Shown one piece after another: positions 9,640 through 20,589 of a DNA stretch of 60,000 nucleotides. The notes beneath the pieces are model-generated. The model worked only from the letters and a program-made list of their open reading frames with translations, did no database searches and was not told where the DNA came from. Origin of the DNA: Symbiodinium natans (lineage: Eukaryota > Sar > Dinophyceae > Suessiales > Symbiodiniaceae); assembly GCA_905221605.1 (NCBI GenBank), contig CAJNDS010000491.1, forward strand, positions 622,001 through 682,000. Direction: 5' to 3'. Each line of letters begins with the position of its first letter. Positions within the stretch are counted from its first letter, which is position 1. The position numbers were made by a program, and so were the translations under genes.

Positions 9640-11225
9640 AGAAATGAAAGGGACACGGCCCAGGTAGGGTCAGGTCGGGGTCAGAGGGGGCAGAGGTGAG
9701 TGCAGTCAGTGGGCAGAGGGGTAAGGGCCAGGGGCAAGGGATGGACTTCGGGTTTGGGAGGAGTCAGCGCACGAAGCGTTTTCGTGGGTTGGCGGTCACA
9801 AATCATCGGGTCTGAACCCGACAAAAAAAGTGTTCTTGAGTTTTTTGGGGCCGGGAGGGGCGGGTCCCTGGTTGGGGGGCGGAAGGGGAGGGGGTGGGGG
9901 TGGGGGTCGACATCGTGCAAGGGATGGACTTCGGGTTTGGGTGGTGGACTCCAAGCTCAGGAGTAGGGGGTAGGGGCAGGGGGGTGGGGGTGGGCAGAAG
10001 GGCCACCAGCAAGGAACGGGTTTGGGTGCTGGACTTCGGGCTTGGGAGGAGTAGGGGGTACTTGAAGGTTCATGGTACTTACTAACCAATTATAACTGGG
10101 CTTATAACCCTACTTATAATTGGGATAACCCCTATAAGGCCCTTTAGGGGTATTATAAGTAGGGTTATAAGTACAGTTATAAGTGGTTAGTAAGTACCAT
10201 GAACCTCCAAGTAGGGGCAGGGCAAGCACACAAAAAAAGTGTTTTTGAGTTTGTGGGACGGGGAATCCCTGGTCGGGGGGCGGAAGGTCGTCGGGTGGGG
10301 GGGGTTTGGGTGGTGGACTTCAGGCTCGGGAGGAGTAGGGGGTAGGGCCAGGGCAGTGGGTTGGCGGTCAGAAATCGTCGGTTCTGAAGTGTTTTTGAGT
10401 TTTCTGGGGCGGGAGGGGGTCCCTGGTCGGGGGGCGGGGGGGTGGGGGAGAAGGGGGGTGTAGTTAGTGGTTCAGCTAGCAGAAGGTAAGGGCTACCGTG
10501 TGGGGCGGGGGTCCTGGTCGGGGGGCGGAAGGGGAGGGGGTGGGGGTGGGGGTCGACAGGTCAGGTGGGTCCGAGTTGGGTGGCGGAGAAGGGGTCGGTT
10601 GCGGACTCGGGTGGGGGGGGTCTCCTGGTCCGGGGCGGAAGCTCAGGAAAAGTCGGTGGGCAGAAGGGCCACCAGGGGCTTGGGAGGAGTAGGGGGTAGG
10701 GGGGGGTAGGGGCAGGGCAAGTTGGGTCTGCCTGGTCGGGGGGTCGGATGCGTAGGGGGTGCAAGGTCCCTGGTCGGGGAAGGGGAGGGGGTGGGGGTGG
10801 GGGTCGACAGGTCGGGTGGGTCCGGGTCGCCTAAGGGGTGGGGGAGAAGGGGGGTGTGGGGGCAAGGGTCAGCTGGGCAGAAGGTAAGGGCCACCAACTT
10901 GGTCCGGGACGGAAGGGGAGGGGGGTGGGGTTTGGGTGGTGGACTTCGGGCTCGGGAGGAGTAGGGGGTAGGGGCAGGGCAAGCATGCACGGAGCGTTTT
11001 TGTGGGTTGGAAAAATCGTTGGTTCTGCACCAAACAAAAAAAGTGTTTTTGATGCGTAGGGGGTGCAAGGCGGAGGGGTCGTCGTCAGGTCAAGGGGGTC
11101 AGGGAGAAAAAAGTGTTTTTTGGGGGCCGGGAGGGGGGGTCCCTGGTCGGGGGGGAAGGGAAGGGGGGGGGGGAGGTCGTCAGGACTACCTTCCCGGGGG
11201 CTCGACCCCAAAGGCGGGGTCGGCG
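9640..11225 (+). repeat. G-rich degenerate repeat field
   Basis: Strongly strand-asymmetric, G-rich and C-poor. Modules recur in shuffled order: GGTCGGGGGGCGGAAGG; GGGTGGGGGTGGGGGTCGAC at about 9893, 10540 and 10790; AAAAAAAGTGTTTTTGAG at about 9825, 10230 and 11035; and GGACTTCGGGCTTGGGAGG variants. It is full of G-runs able to form G-quadruplexes. Long open frames on both strands here are by-products of composition. A family B element (10059-10214) is inserted. Confidence 0.85.
10059..10214. mobile_element. MITE-like element, family B copy 1
   Basis: A near-palindrome: the left arm begins TACTTGAAGGTTCATGGTAC and the right arm ends GTACCATGAACCTCCAAGTA. The arms of about 70 bases hold ACTTATAA units around a short loop. 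Non-coding. Confidence 0.85.
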
Positions 11226-11368
11226 GATAGCTGCACTTCTGAGTCCCCCCTAGGTCCTCTAAGTAGGCTTCTAGGAGGAAGGGGGTGAGGTGCGCATGTC
11301 TATTCGTGACGGGGGTCCAACAGGAAAGAAGCCCTGGGGGGCCGCATGCAGAAGTCGCAACCCTTTAT

Positions 11369-11474
11369 GGGGTTTTCCGAAAATAGGGGGTACCCTTTTT
11401 GGGGGTTCCCTTTGAGGGGGATTATATTCTATTTGGGGTTTAACCGGGGTACCCCTATTTTTTGGGAAATGCCC
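11369..11474. mobile_element. MITE-like element, family C copy 1
   Basis: The left end GGGGTTTTCCGAAAATAGGG and right end GGTACCCCTATTTTTTGGG form inverted ends. Similar elements are at 28320, 46186, 50763, 51511, 54341 and 59598. Confidence 0.75.
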
Positions 11475-11618
11475 AATGTTAATCCATTCTTGCGCTCAGG
11501 TTCAGCTTCTGCGTCGGCCCCCCAGAACGACCTCCCAGTGCGCTTTCTGAAGGTTCAACCTAGGAGTCAACATGTGCATGGCGCGCAGCATTCTGAATGA
11601 AGCCAGGAGCATACCAGG

Positions 11619-11712
11619 ATGGGCTATTCGGCCCCTATAGTCCCCATAATCAACCCCGGTAATAAGGACCTTTGTTAAGGGGTTATAGGGTACAAGGGTA
11701 GAATAGCCCATG
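11619..11712. mobile_element. inverted-repeat element (GATGGGCTATTC ends)
   Basis: GATGGGCTATTC at the left and GAATAGCCCATG at the right are complementary. The inner CCCCTATAG and CTTATAGGG-like parts also pair. It is possibly a diverged relative of family C. Confidence 0.6.
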
Positions 11713-11815
11713 CTGGTGTGCGGTCGGGAATTTGCGCGGGAAGCAACTAGCCGCCTCACCTGGCTTCTCGTTGTTTTCCTTTACAAACCGGCTTCTGTCT
11801 CGCTTTTCTGAACAG

Positions 11816-12054
11816 AGAGCGTGCAGCTACATGTGCCTACTGTAGCAGCCCTCCGTCGGGATTTGTTTAACATGAAGCCGGAGGCAATTCATGCTGAGGT
11901 CACCATTTCAGGCTTCTACTGCCGGGATGTGGAGTACTGCAAGCTCATGCTCGAAGAGGTCCCGAAGAATCACCGCCCGCTGGCCACAATGCTTTGTAGG
12001 TGTAGGCTTCTGCATGCCATGGCCAAGACGAAATTTCAGGAGGGAGCGTTCTGA
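11816..12054 (+). CDS. candidate terminal exon, function unknown
   Basis: After an AACAG acceptor the frame reads SVQLHVPTVAALRRDLFNM, EVTISGFYCRDVEYCKLM and LCRCRLLHAMAKTKF before TGA at 12052. Nearly 80 codons are open with balanced composition and several Cys. No domain recognised. An upstream partner exon is not evident. Confidence 0.45.
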
Positions 12055-12232
12055 ACAGACAGCGACAGGTTGCGACATACAGGCTTCATGAGCTCCATGC
12101 CGGTACGCTCCAAACTCGAAGTTTAGTTTCGATACTGAGGCCCCGAAGAGGTCCAGGTCAAAGCGGGGGCAATCTCAATGCCCTCCTTCCATTCCTGGGG
12201 TCTCGAGGAGGGGCGTATCATGGTGTAATCAG

Positions 12233-12436
12233 CATTCCAGGATTGAGGATGGCGGGACATCGCTTCCATGGGATGAGGTCTTGGCTGAGCTGTGGGTGGT
12301 CCTGTCAGTCGCTCGCGATGTAGAGTTCCCTGAACCTCAGGCTCCGCAAGACCTTCTCAGTACCCCAGCCCAAGTCACGTTGCTTGCGTTCGGTGCAAAG
12401 ACCGATGGGTGCAGGGACATGGGGCCCCGTGAATAA
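12233..12436 (+). CDS. candidate terminal exon, function unknown
   Basis: From an ATCAG acceptor, 68 codons are open to TAA: HSRIEDGGTSLPWDEVLAEL, then LWVVLSVARDVEFPEPQ and STPAQVTLLAFGAKTDG. The acidic/hydrophobic pattern looks like real protein. There is no ATG start nearby, so it would be an internal or last exon. Unidentified. Confidence 0.45.
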   Translation, partial: HSRIEDGGTSLPWDEVLAELWVVLSVARDVEFPEPQAPQDLLSTPAQVTLLAFGAKTDGCRDMGPRE

Positions 12437-12641
12437 CGAACCATGTTTCAGACCCCAAGCCGAAGCCGAAGCCTCTCAAAGTTCTAGCGCGCTTCATCCA
12501 TGCGAAGACAACCTTTAATTAGGGCTTCAAGCTATAAGGGTTTAGGGCTTAAAGTTATAAGGGTTTAAGGCTTAACGTTATAAGAGTTTAGGGCTTAAAG
12601 TTAAAAGGGTTGAGGGCAAGAAACCGCCCCCTAGTGCGCAG

Positions 12642-12729
12642 GACCAATTGGTGGAGCCATGGCGTTCCGAGAAGCTGGCGGAAAGCTTCAAGGAGACTGC
12701 CATGTCTTTCTATCAAATTGCAGATTCGG
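12642..12729 (+). CDS. candidate internal exon abutting a family A element
   Basis: From a GCGCAG acceptor the frame reads DQLVEPWRSEKLAESFKETA and MSFYQIADSG, then meets GTTGGGATG, the left end of family A copy 2. The element end would itself provide the GT donor. Amphipathic, protein-like; function unknown. Confidence 0.5.
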
Positions 12730-12832
12730 GTTGGGATGTTCCGCTAATAAGACATGTACTAACAGTCCTTAATAGGGACTATCATGGGGGGTACGGTAAT
12801 CCTTATTAAGCACTGTTAGCATAAAGGGGGTG
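12730..12832. mobile_element. MITE-like element, family A copy 2
   Basis: TTGGGATGTTCC left end, inner ACTAACAGTCCTTAATAGGG and its complement CTTATTAAGCACTGTTAG, and a degraded right end AAAGGGGGTGAG. Confidence 0.75.
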
Positions 12833-13332
12833 AGTATTGTTGCGATTGTGATCACGGTTCTTTCTCGGTATTCTTCGTTCTTCTTGCTTCTTGTTGCTAT
12901 TCGTATTTTAAACGTCGCGCGCCATCCGCCCGGGCCCGGGGCGCGCGGGGGCTTTACTTGAGAGGTCGCCGGGTGTGGAGAGAAGAGAGACATTCTGCGA
13001 ACGCCCGCAGGGTACCTTAAACCCTGAACCCTGTAAACCCTGTACTTTCGGTAGGTCAAGCCGAAGAGACCCCCAAGTCCCAGCGCGTGAATTTCACGTT
13101 CTCTCCCTGGAGCCCGAGAAAACTTCACCGCAGGGCGAGGGAGGGAGGGGGGGTGGGGGCCAACTTGCGTGGGTCTTGCTGGAGGGGATCTCCAGGAGGG
13201 ACCTCTGACGCCTCGCGGCAGAGTTCAGCCCTTACTCTTGTTAATTTGAATCTTCGTATGATTCTTATTCTTCTCAACCCCAAACCCTAAACCCTGTTTA
13301 TAATCCTTATTCTGAGATGTTGTGTTTTTCTA

Positions 13333-13424
13333 GTTCTCTTTTTGGCATCGTGCGTGGCAAAGACGGGCTGGAGGATCCCCGTGTGGTTCCGCACAAGGCC
13401 TCTGAGCGGGATGATTCTCCCGAC
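13333..13424 (+). CDS. candidate exon preceding family A copy 3
   Basis: After a TCTAG acceptor the frame reads SLFGIVRGKDGLEDPRVVPH and KASERDDSPD up to a family A element. The charged composition is unlike flanking DNA. Function unknown. Confidence 0.45.
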
Positions 13425-13634
13425 TTGGGATGCTCCCCCTTATACTAACAGTCCTTGGGGTTTAGGGTTTAGGGTTTAGGGTTTAGGGTTTAGGGTTTAG
13501 GGTTTAGGGTTTAGGGTTTAGGGTTTAGGGTTTAGGGTTTAGGGCAACGGTCCTTAAATGGGATTTTAGTATATTTTAGTAGGGGGTACTATAATCCCTA
13601 TGAAGGATTGTTAGTATAAGTGGGTACATCCCAA
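13425..13634. mobile_element. family A copy 3 containing a TTTAGGG array
   Basis: Left end TTGGGATGCTCCCCCTTATA with ACTAACAGTCCTT, right end AGGATTGTTAGTATAAG and GTACATCCCAA. Between the left arm and the rest lies an array of about 12 TTTAGGG units (13457-13544). The telomere-like array is therefore inside a MITE copy. Confidence 0.85.
13457..13544 (+). repeat. TTTAGGG telomere-like array inside a MITE
   Basis: About 12 perfect TTTAGGG units directly after the AGTCCTT of the element's left arm. Confidence 0.95.
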
Positions 13635-13774
13635 CTCCCGACCTTTTGCCTCCAGGGTCGCACAGCCTGCTCCCCTCCAAGATCCTGCTGCTACCAGTAC
13701 TTTTTATCCATTTGAGCTGCGTTTTTTTTAGGCGCTCGAGCATAGGTACTTTGCAGCGGACATTATTATTGTCC

Positions 13775-14155
13775 GCGGAAGGGGTGAAGAGGTGAACAAG
13801 ATTCCGCGGAAGGTCGCGGAAGGGTCCGCGGAAGGCGTGGTGTCCGCGGAAGGCTCGCGGAAGGGCGGCGTGCTTGAAACTTAGATATAGTGGATGCCCA
13901 ACATGCCCGGCAACCGTTTCGGAGAGCGGATCTGCGCGGAAGGCCCGCGGAAGGGTTGCGGAAGCTCCGCGGAAGGCGACGGGTCGTTTTGGAGGCCCAG
14001 AGTCCATGCCTCATCCTCATACACACATTATACACTCATTTCTGTTTCGGGCCGGGTGCGAAGGTGGAATCGCGTTTTTCCGCGGAAGGCTTGCGGAAGG
14101 AACGCGGAATCCGCGGAACACGCCGCGGAAGGCCGCGGAAGGGTCTGCGGAAGGG
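13775..14155 (+). repeat. dispersed CCGCGGAAGG motif field
   Basis: A 9-10 base motif, (T/C)CGCGGAAGG or GCGGAAGG, occurs about 20 times in three clusters (13775-13868, 13935-13982, 14078-14155) at irregular spacing with unique sequence between. Two more copies lie at 17478-17500. This is not a tandem satellite; spacing is not fixed. Confidence 0.8.
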
Positions 14156-14164
14156 TTATAATGT

Positions 14165-17151
14165 CCATCGATTCATGCTAGAGAAAAAAACACGGCTCAT
14201 TTGCTGAAGAACCTCTCAAACAAGTAATAGACACCAAGCCCCTATACCCTTTACGATGAAGAATGTTTTTATTGCTTTGGGGTTTGGGGTTTCCTATGCA
14301 AATAGTAGGTTTCCCATCGAAGTCGATGGGAATTCTCATCCTCGAAGGGGACGGATGTTCGGCTCATTTGGTTCTCAAGGGCAGCTGTGGAACCCTTCCG
14401 CTTGAGCATGGTCTGGTTTAGGGGTTTTGTGGAGGTTGGGCAGTCTGGCTGCAAAAATGTACCGGGGGTTGATATAGCGGGCGCTGTAGTTGAGGTCTAA
14501 CGCTGTGATGATACAGGAAAAAATTCTGAAGCCGAATGCCCATCCTGTCCACAGGCGGATCACTTTGCTCAGGGGCGCCTTCATTGGCCAATTGCCAGCA
14601 TTGTCCAGTGGCTGAAGGCACAGCATCAAGATATCAGGCGGTTCGGTCTTCAAGCTTCGGCTTTCTTTAAGTCTCATGAGGCCGGTTGCCTGTAGAGCAA
14701 CTGCAAGTCTACGGCCCTGTGCATCACGGACACTGTAAAAGCCCATAAGCAGGGAAATGTCCTTTCAGAAGGAGACGGGGCTCCTCAAGCTTGCGGCAGC
14801 GCGACCGGAAATTCCGAAGCAGGACGGGGCGGGTGGTGGCAGGGGAGGGGGGGGGTGGGGGCCTGTTCAATGCTGGAGGGATCTGTGCTTCAAGGGCTGG
14901 AAGGGGTGGGGGCCTTCATGCCTTTGGTAATCACCAGGGCTTGTGCGGGTCACCTGCCGAGCTGCTGCGACTGCTACTTATTGAAATCGACGTAGCATGC
15001 GATGGATTTACTGACTGGCTCGCGGTCCGTTGTTGACTTCCCCCCTGCCCTTCACGATGCCCACGTCACTTATAGCCATGGGTATCCTCGTCCTGTCTGT
15101 CGTGAAATTCATTGATCCTTCGTGATTGCAGGAGGACAAGTCAACTTGGGCGCGGCTGATGAAAGGCTTGGCTTGCATTTTCTTTACCTGGAGAAATTCA
15201 GTGGTTTGTTCGTGTCAAGTGCACTTCCACAATCTGACAGTTGATTGGTTTGGTCTAGTCCGAAAGGCACTTCTACTGAGCCAGCTACCTCATTGGGTGA
15301 GTCTTTCTTCTCTGTGGGGAGCCCTTTGTATAGCTAGCTAGTACGTGCCCAACGGCCCGGAAAGCTCCTTTCTGCGAGTTCTCGTTGCAGGGAGCGGCGT
15401 GGCCGGAGTCACCAAGGAGTTGGGCCATGACTCTTGCGGTTAGTGGTGAAGGCAGGTAAGGCGACTAGACAATTCAGAATGCACGTGGTTGTACGCCGCA
15501 GTGCAGCATGTGCACGCGCATTCCTTTGGAGCAGGATGATGTGGAAGAGGTGGTGGCAGAGGCCTGGAACTCCAGCTTCACACCATGTGGGACCTATCCG
15601 GCAATCCTAAAACCGTCCCCAAACCCTCCCCAACACATGTCCAACACATCCCCAGCACCACATGACTGCAAGATCTTCACCGCTTGAGGCCCTTGATTCC
15701 AAGTCCTTGCAGCAGCTGGTGGATCGGGCGCTAGCGCTGCTTCCGCCGCTTGGCATTGGGATGGGCTCATGACAAGAGCGATTCGACCTATACCCTGAAC
15801 CAGCGCAGGGTCCTCCAGTGATTTGGAAGCCGAAGAACGTAGAATAGTTCGTAGGTATTGTCTGCACCCTCGTACAGAATCCCCGAGGCACTGCGGCTTG
15901 TGCCGTTCGGGCGTTTGGCACTATGCGTCCTAAGCTCCCCCCCCCCCCCCCAAATGGAGGTTGACAGAAAGTATGGGCCCTAAACTGTTAGTTAACCCTA
16001 AACTGGCCCTAAACCCTATGAGGAAATTGCTAAGCTTGGCGGGTGGCAAAAAACCTATGAGGTCTCTACTGCAGAACGCACAATGTAGCACACCAACGGT
16101 AAAGCTGGAGCGATGAATCCTTCAACAGACCTATAGAGCTTCATACAAATACTATTTTTATATACATATTAGTGTAATGTGAGATTTTGGGTCTGATGTC
16201 ATAGACAGACATACATACATATATATATATGTACATATATATATACATATGTACTCGTACGTTTGCATACCATCACATACTTGCATCGGAACTCGGTGGT
16301 CTGCAGGTGGAACTCGAAAGTGGCGCAGCCACAGGCGGCTTATTGGATCATCATCGCCGTGGCCACGAACCCCAACTACGCCACTCCTCAGGGCAGTCTT
16401 GAAAAACGCCTTCATGGGAAACAGGGGGGCTTCTGGGGCAATGGGGGTTTTGGGACGGTTTCCTGTTGTCATGTTAAGCCGGTTCGGATCAGGATGAGCT
16501 ACAAATTTTGTGTAGACAGTAGGGGCGCAAGGTGTGGGAGCTCTTTGCCCAGGAGAACCAAGCCACTCTGCTCCCGGAGCTTGTGGCAACAGGCGTCGCG
16601 CACCCGGGTTGGAGAACTGACTCCAAAGCGAGGGGGGGGGGGGTTATACTTTCTGTACTATATATATATATATATAGTATGCATACTATGTATTACTACG
16701 TATACTTGAAATTGGGTTTGAGGGGTTAAGTTAAGATCCACCTAAGTACGGCTGAAGCGCTCGTTTGGTTTTTTGAGCGCAAGCTTAGGCCACCCGCTCT
16801 GCCCCTTGTAGCATCGTGAGCAAGCGTGTTGCTTTTTGTTGTTCTGGTTTCAGCATCTCCATTGGAATGACTCCGACAGGCACCCAGATATCTTCTGCCA
16901 GGATTCCTTCCTGAGCATTGAGAGCGGGTGTGAGTTTCAAATGTCCGGCTTGGGAAGAGGATTCGGCAAGCGTCCGCAAGCCAAAGCCAATACCTCTTAA
17001 GCATACCAGTACATGTGCAAACACAGTCAGACGCGGAAACAATTTCCGAGTAGACGCCTGTCTCTGTATAAGCTATGCGCGCTAGCTAGATCGATCTATT
17101 CACAGTGCCATGTAAACAGCCAACATCACCTCTTCCAACTCCGTGCGCCAG
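14165..17151. other. mostly non-coding; weak coding-like patches
   Basis: The frame VWELFAQENQATLLPELVAT at 16531-16590 follows an AAG and looks protein-like but is isolated. At 15942-15955 there is a C-homopolymer, and at 16205-16256 and 16660-16678 TA-rich microsatellites. I found no complete gene. Confidence 0.4.
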
Positions 17152-17212
17152 GTGGATGGAAGTCGGTCGTCCATCTGCAGACCTTCTTAGAGGACGAAGC
17201 AGCATCGATAGG
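17152..17212 (+). CDS. candidate internal exon ending at a TTTAGGG donor
   Basis: After a CGCCAG acceptor the frame reads GWKSVVHLQTFLEDEAASI and ends at GTTTAGGG. The array at 17213-17241 begins on the next base. Function unknown. Confidence 0.45.
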
Positions 17213-17688
17213 GTTTAGGGTTTAGGGTTTAGGGTTTAGGGGTACCTTATTGAGGTCCTTAAAAAAGGGGATCCCATTCTAAGTAATGTTTTGGAGTCCG
17301 GATATGTGGTTGCAAGCTAAGCCAAGGGAGGCAGGAGCGGCGGTCGGAAGCACGGTTACTCAAGAGCATCGTTTCTCAAGAGGCAGAATTCTAAGCAGGC
17401 TTCAGACACGCTCTGTTGTCGTTTATCCTCTTCTGCAGATAGCGCTGATGTAGATACATGTCCTGGTGGAAGCCAGTAGGGCGCGGAAGGCTCGCGGAAG
17501 AAGCCCGAAAATCGAAGACCGCCGTGGAAGGGCCATAAAAATCCTCGTAAACTTAGTTGAAACATCGACAAACAAAGCCGCTGATACGATGTCCTCGGAC
17601 GATTGTTGTCCCGTGCAAGACTGTCGTCCAAAGCTCTTATTCAACCAAACCCCAAAAAAACCCTAAACCCTAAACTTATCAACACCAG

Positions 17689-17870
17689 GAGCAGGAATCC
17701 ACTCCGGCCAACGAGTCGCTGCAAACGGCAATTGTTCAGCTGTTCGGGAAGCAACTGCCCCTTTGCTGCAGATCTCCAGCGGAGTGTCTCCGAACTCGTG
17801 GAGCCGAACCCAAAAACCGCACGCAAGGAAGCCGAATCCGAAAAGGGAATGAGGGTACGACAGAAAGCCT
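17689..17870 (+). CDS. candidate exon between opposed telomere-like repeats
   Basis: After a CACCAG acceptor about 60 codons are open, beginning EQESTPANESLQTAIVQLFG, to the TTTAGGG repeats at 17872. CCCTAAA repeats lie upstream at 17660. The first half is protein-like, the second half basic and less convincing, so the donor may be earlier. Confidence 0.4.
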
Positions 17871-18575
17871 AGGGTTTAGGGTTTAGGGTCTCTGGTTAGG
17901 GTTAATCGTTGCTTGTATCATGTCCTGATAACCCCTGTTTTTGCTTACAGTATATACATAGACTAAGATTTGTACACGAAGTGCTGTAAACTACCCTCAG
18001 TATATCTGGCTTGTAAGCGTTGCAGGGTCTCTCTTCCCACCATATCCTACCAGGTCGGAGGACGCCAGCGTGGTCAACGAATGGCGAGCCTGTGAGGCTC
18101 TGCTATGCAGAGTAATGTAGACTAGATCCCAAACTCTGCAGGAGGGAGAAAAGACCGTAAACGCTGAACCCCCAAAAAAGGGGTTTGGTTTTCGCTCGAT
18201 CCTAAACCCTATACACCCCAAACCCTAAAGCCTAAACCCAGAGTCGCAACCCTAAAGCCCCCGTACCCCCCCCCCCCCCCCCCCCCCACCAATCCTGAAC
18301 TTATCATTGGGCAGGACGACCACAAAGCACTGGGGATGCAGCCGGCCGTGCCCCGGACCTTACTACTGGCCGGGTGGAGGGTTTCTGGATTAAGGTTTAG
18401 GGTTTGAATAGGGCCCTATTCCTTCAGTCTCTGGGGCCGCGAAAAAGACTTGTGATGCGATTGTTCGAGTCGAGAGCACTTCTAGTTTGGGGACCGGTTC
18501 CTTCCCCTGCCGTGAGCGTGAGATTCGAAGCCCTGAAGGTTCAAGAAGTGTAGGATTGAGGACTCAGTGGGAATT

Positions 18576-18688
18576 TACTACTAATGGCTTAAGAACCCCA
18601 AAAAACAGAACATAATAATCCCAATATTACCCTTAATAAGGAAGGATGTTTTTTTTATTTTTTGGGGGGTTCTCAAGCAAGTAGTAGT
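18576..18688. mobile_element. inverted-repeat element, family F
   Basis: TACTACTAATGGCTTAAGAA at the left pairs with TTCTCAAGCAAGTAGTA at the right. The inner CCCCAAAAAA pairs with TTTTTTGGGG. Non-coding. Confidence 0.75.
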
Positions 18689-18722
18689 TTAGGGTTTTGA
18701 TAAGGATCATGATCCGCTTCAG

Positions 18723-18799
18723 GTGAGCGCGTGTGCACGACACGCCCCGCGCTTCGGCGGCTCCGTGCGCAAGCTGGCGCTGCGTCCCTTCGCCCTGCG
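18723..18799 (+). CDS. candidate internal exon ending at a TTTAGGG donor
   Basis: CTTCAG acceptor, frame CARHAPRFGGSVRKLALRPF, then GTTTAGGG. GC-rich and arginine-rich like dinoflagellate coding DNA. Function unknown. Confidence 0.5.
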
Positions 18800-18829
18800 G
18801 TTTAGGGTTTAGGGTTTAGGGTTTATGGT

Positions 18830-20438
18830 TTGTGCAAAAGGGTTTCGGGTTTCGGTCAACCGTTGCACCGGGAAGGGGGGGTGGTTAGGGCCCAAGATGC
18901 GGAAGCTGATAGGTGAGTTTCCAGCACGCCTGGAGGCTTAAGGGCGGGCACAGGGTTTCGGACGGTGACACTTTAGGGTGCAACAGTGGCTCACGGCTTG
19001 AGCCATATAGGTGCTGCAAGTAGATAGGTTCAGCTCGCAGTGCTTGTTTGCTTTCGGGAGTGAAGATCCTGCAGGGTGTAGTCAGTTCATGGCCCAAGCA
19101 AGGCTTCGAGTGTTCGTTGGCGGAGGGCCTTTGAATAAGGCCTCACACAATTGTCAAACCTGCCTCGGACACACTGAGGGGTGGCTGCCGATGTCCATTC
19201 CCGCAACGGTGGACATGTAGGGGATGACTTGCGGCAGCAGCAGCCGGAGCTCAGCGTGATGTACCGCTTCTTGGGTGCAGTCATTACATACATTCCACTA
19301 CCCGTGCCTTCATGAGGCTCGCTGTGTTTTCTTTTTTACAAGGTAGTGCTTGGTTGCGGCGGAGTGCCGGCAAGTTGCTGATGCCCCCCAAGCTTGACAC
19401 TGATTATTCTGCTTGCGAGCGGGGGGAGGGTCGCTAATCGTACTTTTGCGGACGCGAAAGACTAGCCATGATACTCATGACAACGTGATGCTGAAACGCC
19501 GATAGTTCCAGGGCTTATTATATAGGGGTGCTTGGTCGGGAGCGCTGAACGCCTTTGAATCACTGCTTATGCTGTAACGCACCGAAGCGTTCTCAATCTT
19601 GAAGATGGGAGAGTATTCATGGCTGTTTGCACACTTGGCAACTGCCTTCCGTCTCAGGCAAGCTGCTGAGCGCACTTCGGCTGAGTTTCAGACTCGAGGG
19701 CACTCCGAGACTCCGAAATGTCGGTGCAAGGCACAGATGTGTGGAATCGATGGTAAAAATCTGACCATCATGACGACCTTCATATTTAGCATGGCAGTTG
19801 TCGATGCTCTTCGGGTGGGGAGACAGCCGGCAGCATACTGGGCCGTGGTGAGATCCTACAAGTAGTTGCAGGTCTCTTGTTGCCTAGGGATTTTTTGGGG
19901 TTTGGGGTGTTTAGGGTTTGGGTTCCAGGCGATTGCTCAAGTTCTGATGCAAAAAATGGCCTCGGGATGTTTGAGAATCTCTGCCGTGTCCCTGACGGAC
20001 GAGCCAGAACTTTTGGATTTAGACTTCAGGTCATGACGGCCCTTCTCCAAATAGGGGTGTCCCTTATATACCCATAAAGCAGCAGAATCCTCATGAATAG
20101 TGGGCCCCAGAAGGGTCCGCACCCCTAAGTGTCCTCTAAACTGCCCCGCACTGCGGTTTGGAGTCTCTCGAGCCCAGCCGATAGACCAAACGGGCACCAG
20201 GACATCATCACGCTTCTCGATGAGTTCTCCGAAGCCGGACTGGCCCATCAGAAAGGCCCTTCGGAACCATGCCATGCCCAATCTTCTTACTGTTGGTTAG
20301 CAGGGAATGACGCCCTACATATACCCTTGAAGGGATTGTATAGGGTACCTCATTCCCCCATTCCCTACGAACCACCAGTAAGTCTTGGATTTCAAGACTG
20401 CGCTGGAACACTTAACTAACGGGCGAGGGCTGGGGCAG
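18830..20438. other. no confident gene
   Basis: A coding-like patch at 20180-20270 reads HQDIITLLDEFSEAGLAHQK, vaguely ankyrin-like. The rest is mixed sequence with isolated TTTGGGG units near 19893 and a short element-like block at 20315-20370. Confidence 0.35.
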
Positions 20439-20532
20439 GCTGATGGCTCTCTTGTTGGATGTGTGGCATGCGTTGTGCGGCCTACATGAACTGCAGCCTC
20501 CGGCTTCGACTGTTTGCACAATTGAGGGAAGG
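20439..20532 (+). CDS. candidate internal exon ending at a TTTAGGG donor
   Basis: GGCAG acceptor, frame LMALLLDVWHALCGLHELQP and ASTVCTIEG, then GTTTAGGG from 20533. Hydrophobic helix-like. Function unknown. Confidence 0.45.
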
Positions 20533-20589
20533 GTTTAGGGTTTAGGGTTTAGGGTTTAGGGTTTAGGGTTTAGGGTTTAGGGTTTAGGG
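20533..20589 (+). repeat. TTTAGGG telomere-like array
   Basis: Eight perfect units. Confidence 0.95.

Noticed and set aside
9700-11220. Glycine- or proline-rich open frames on both strands
   Set aside because: G-rich repeat DNA rarely contains stop codons; composition explains them.
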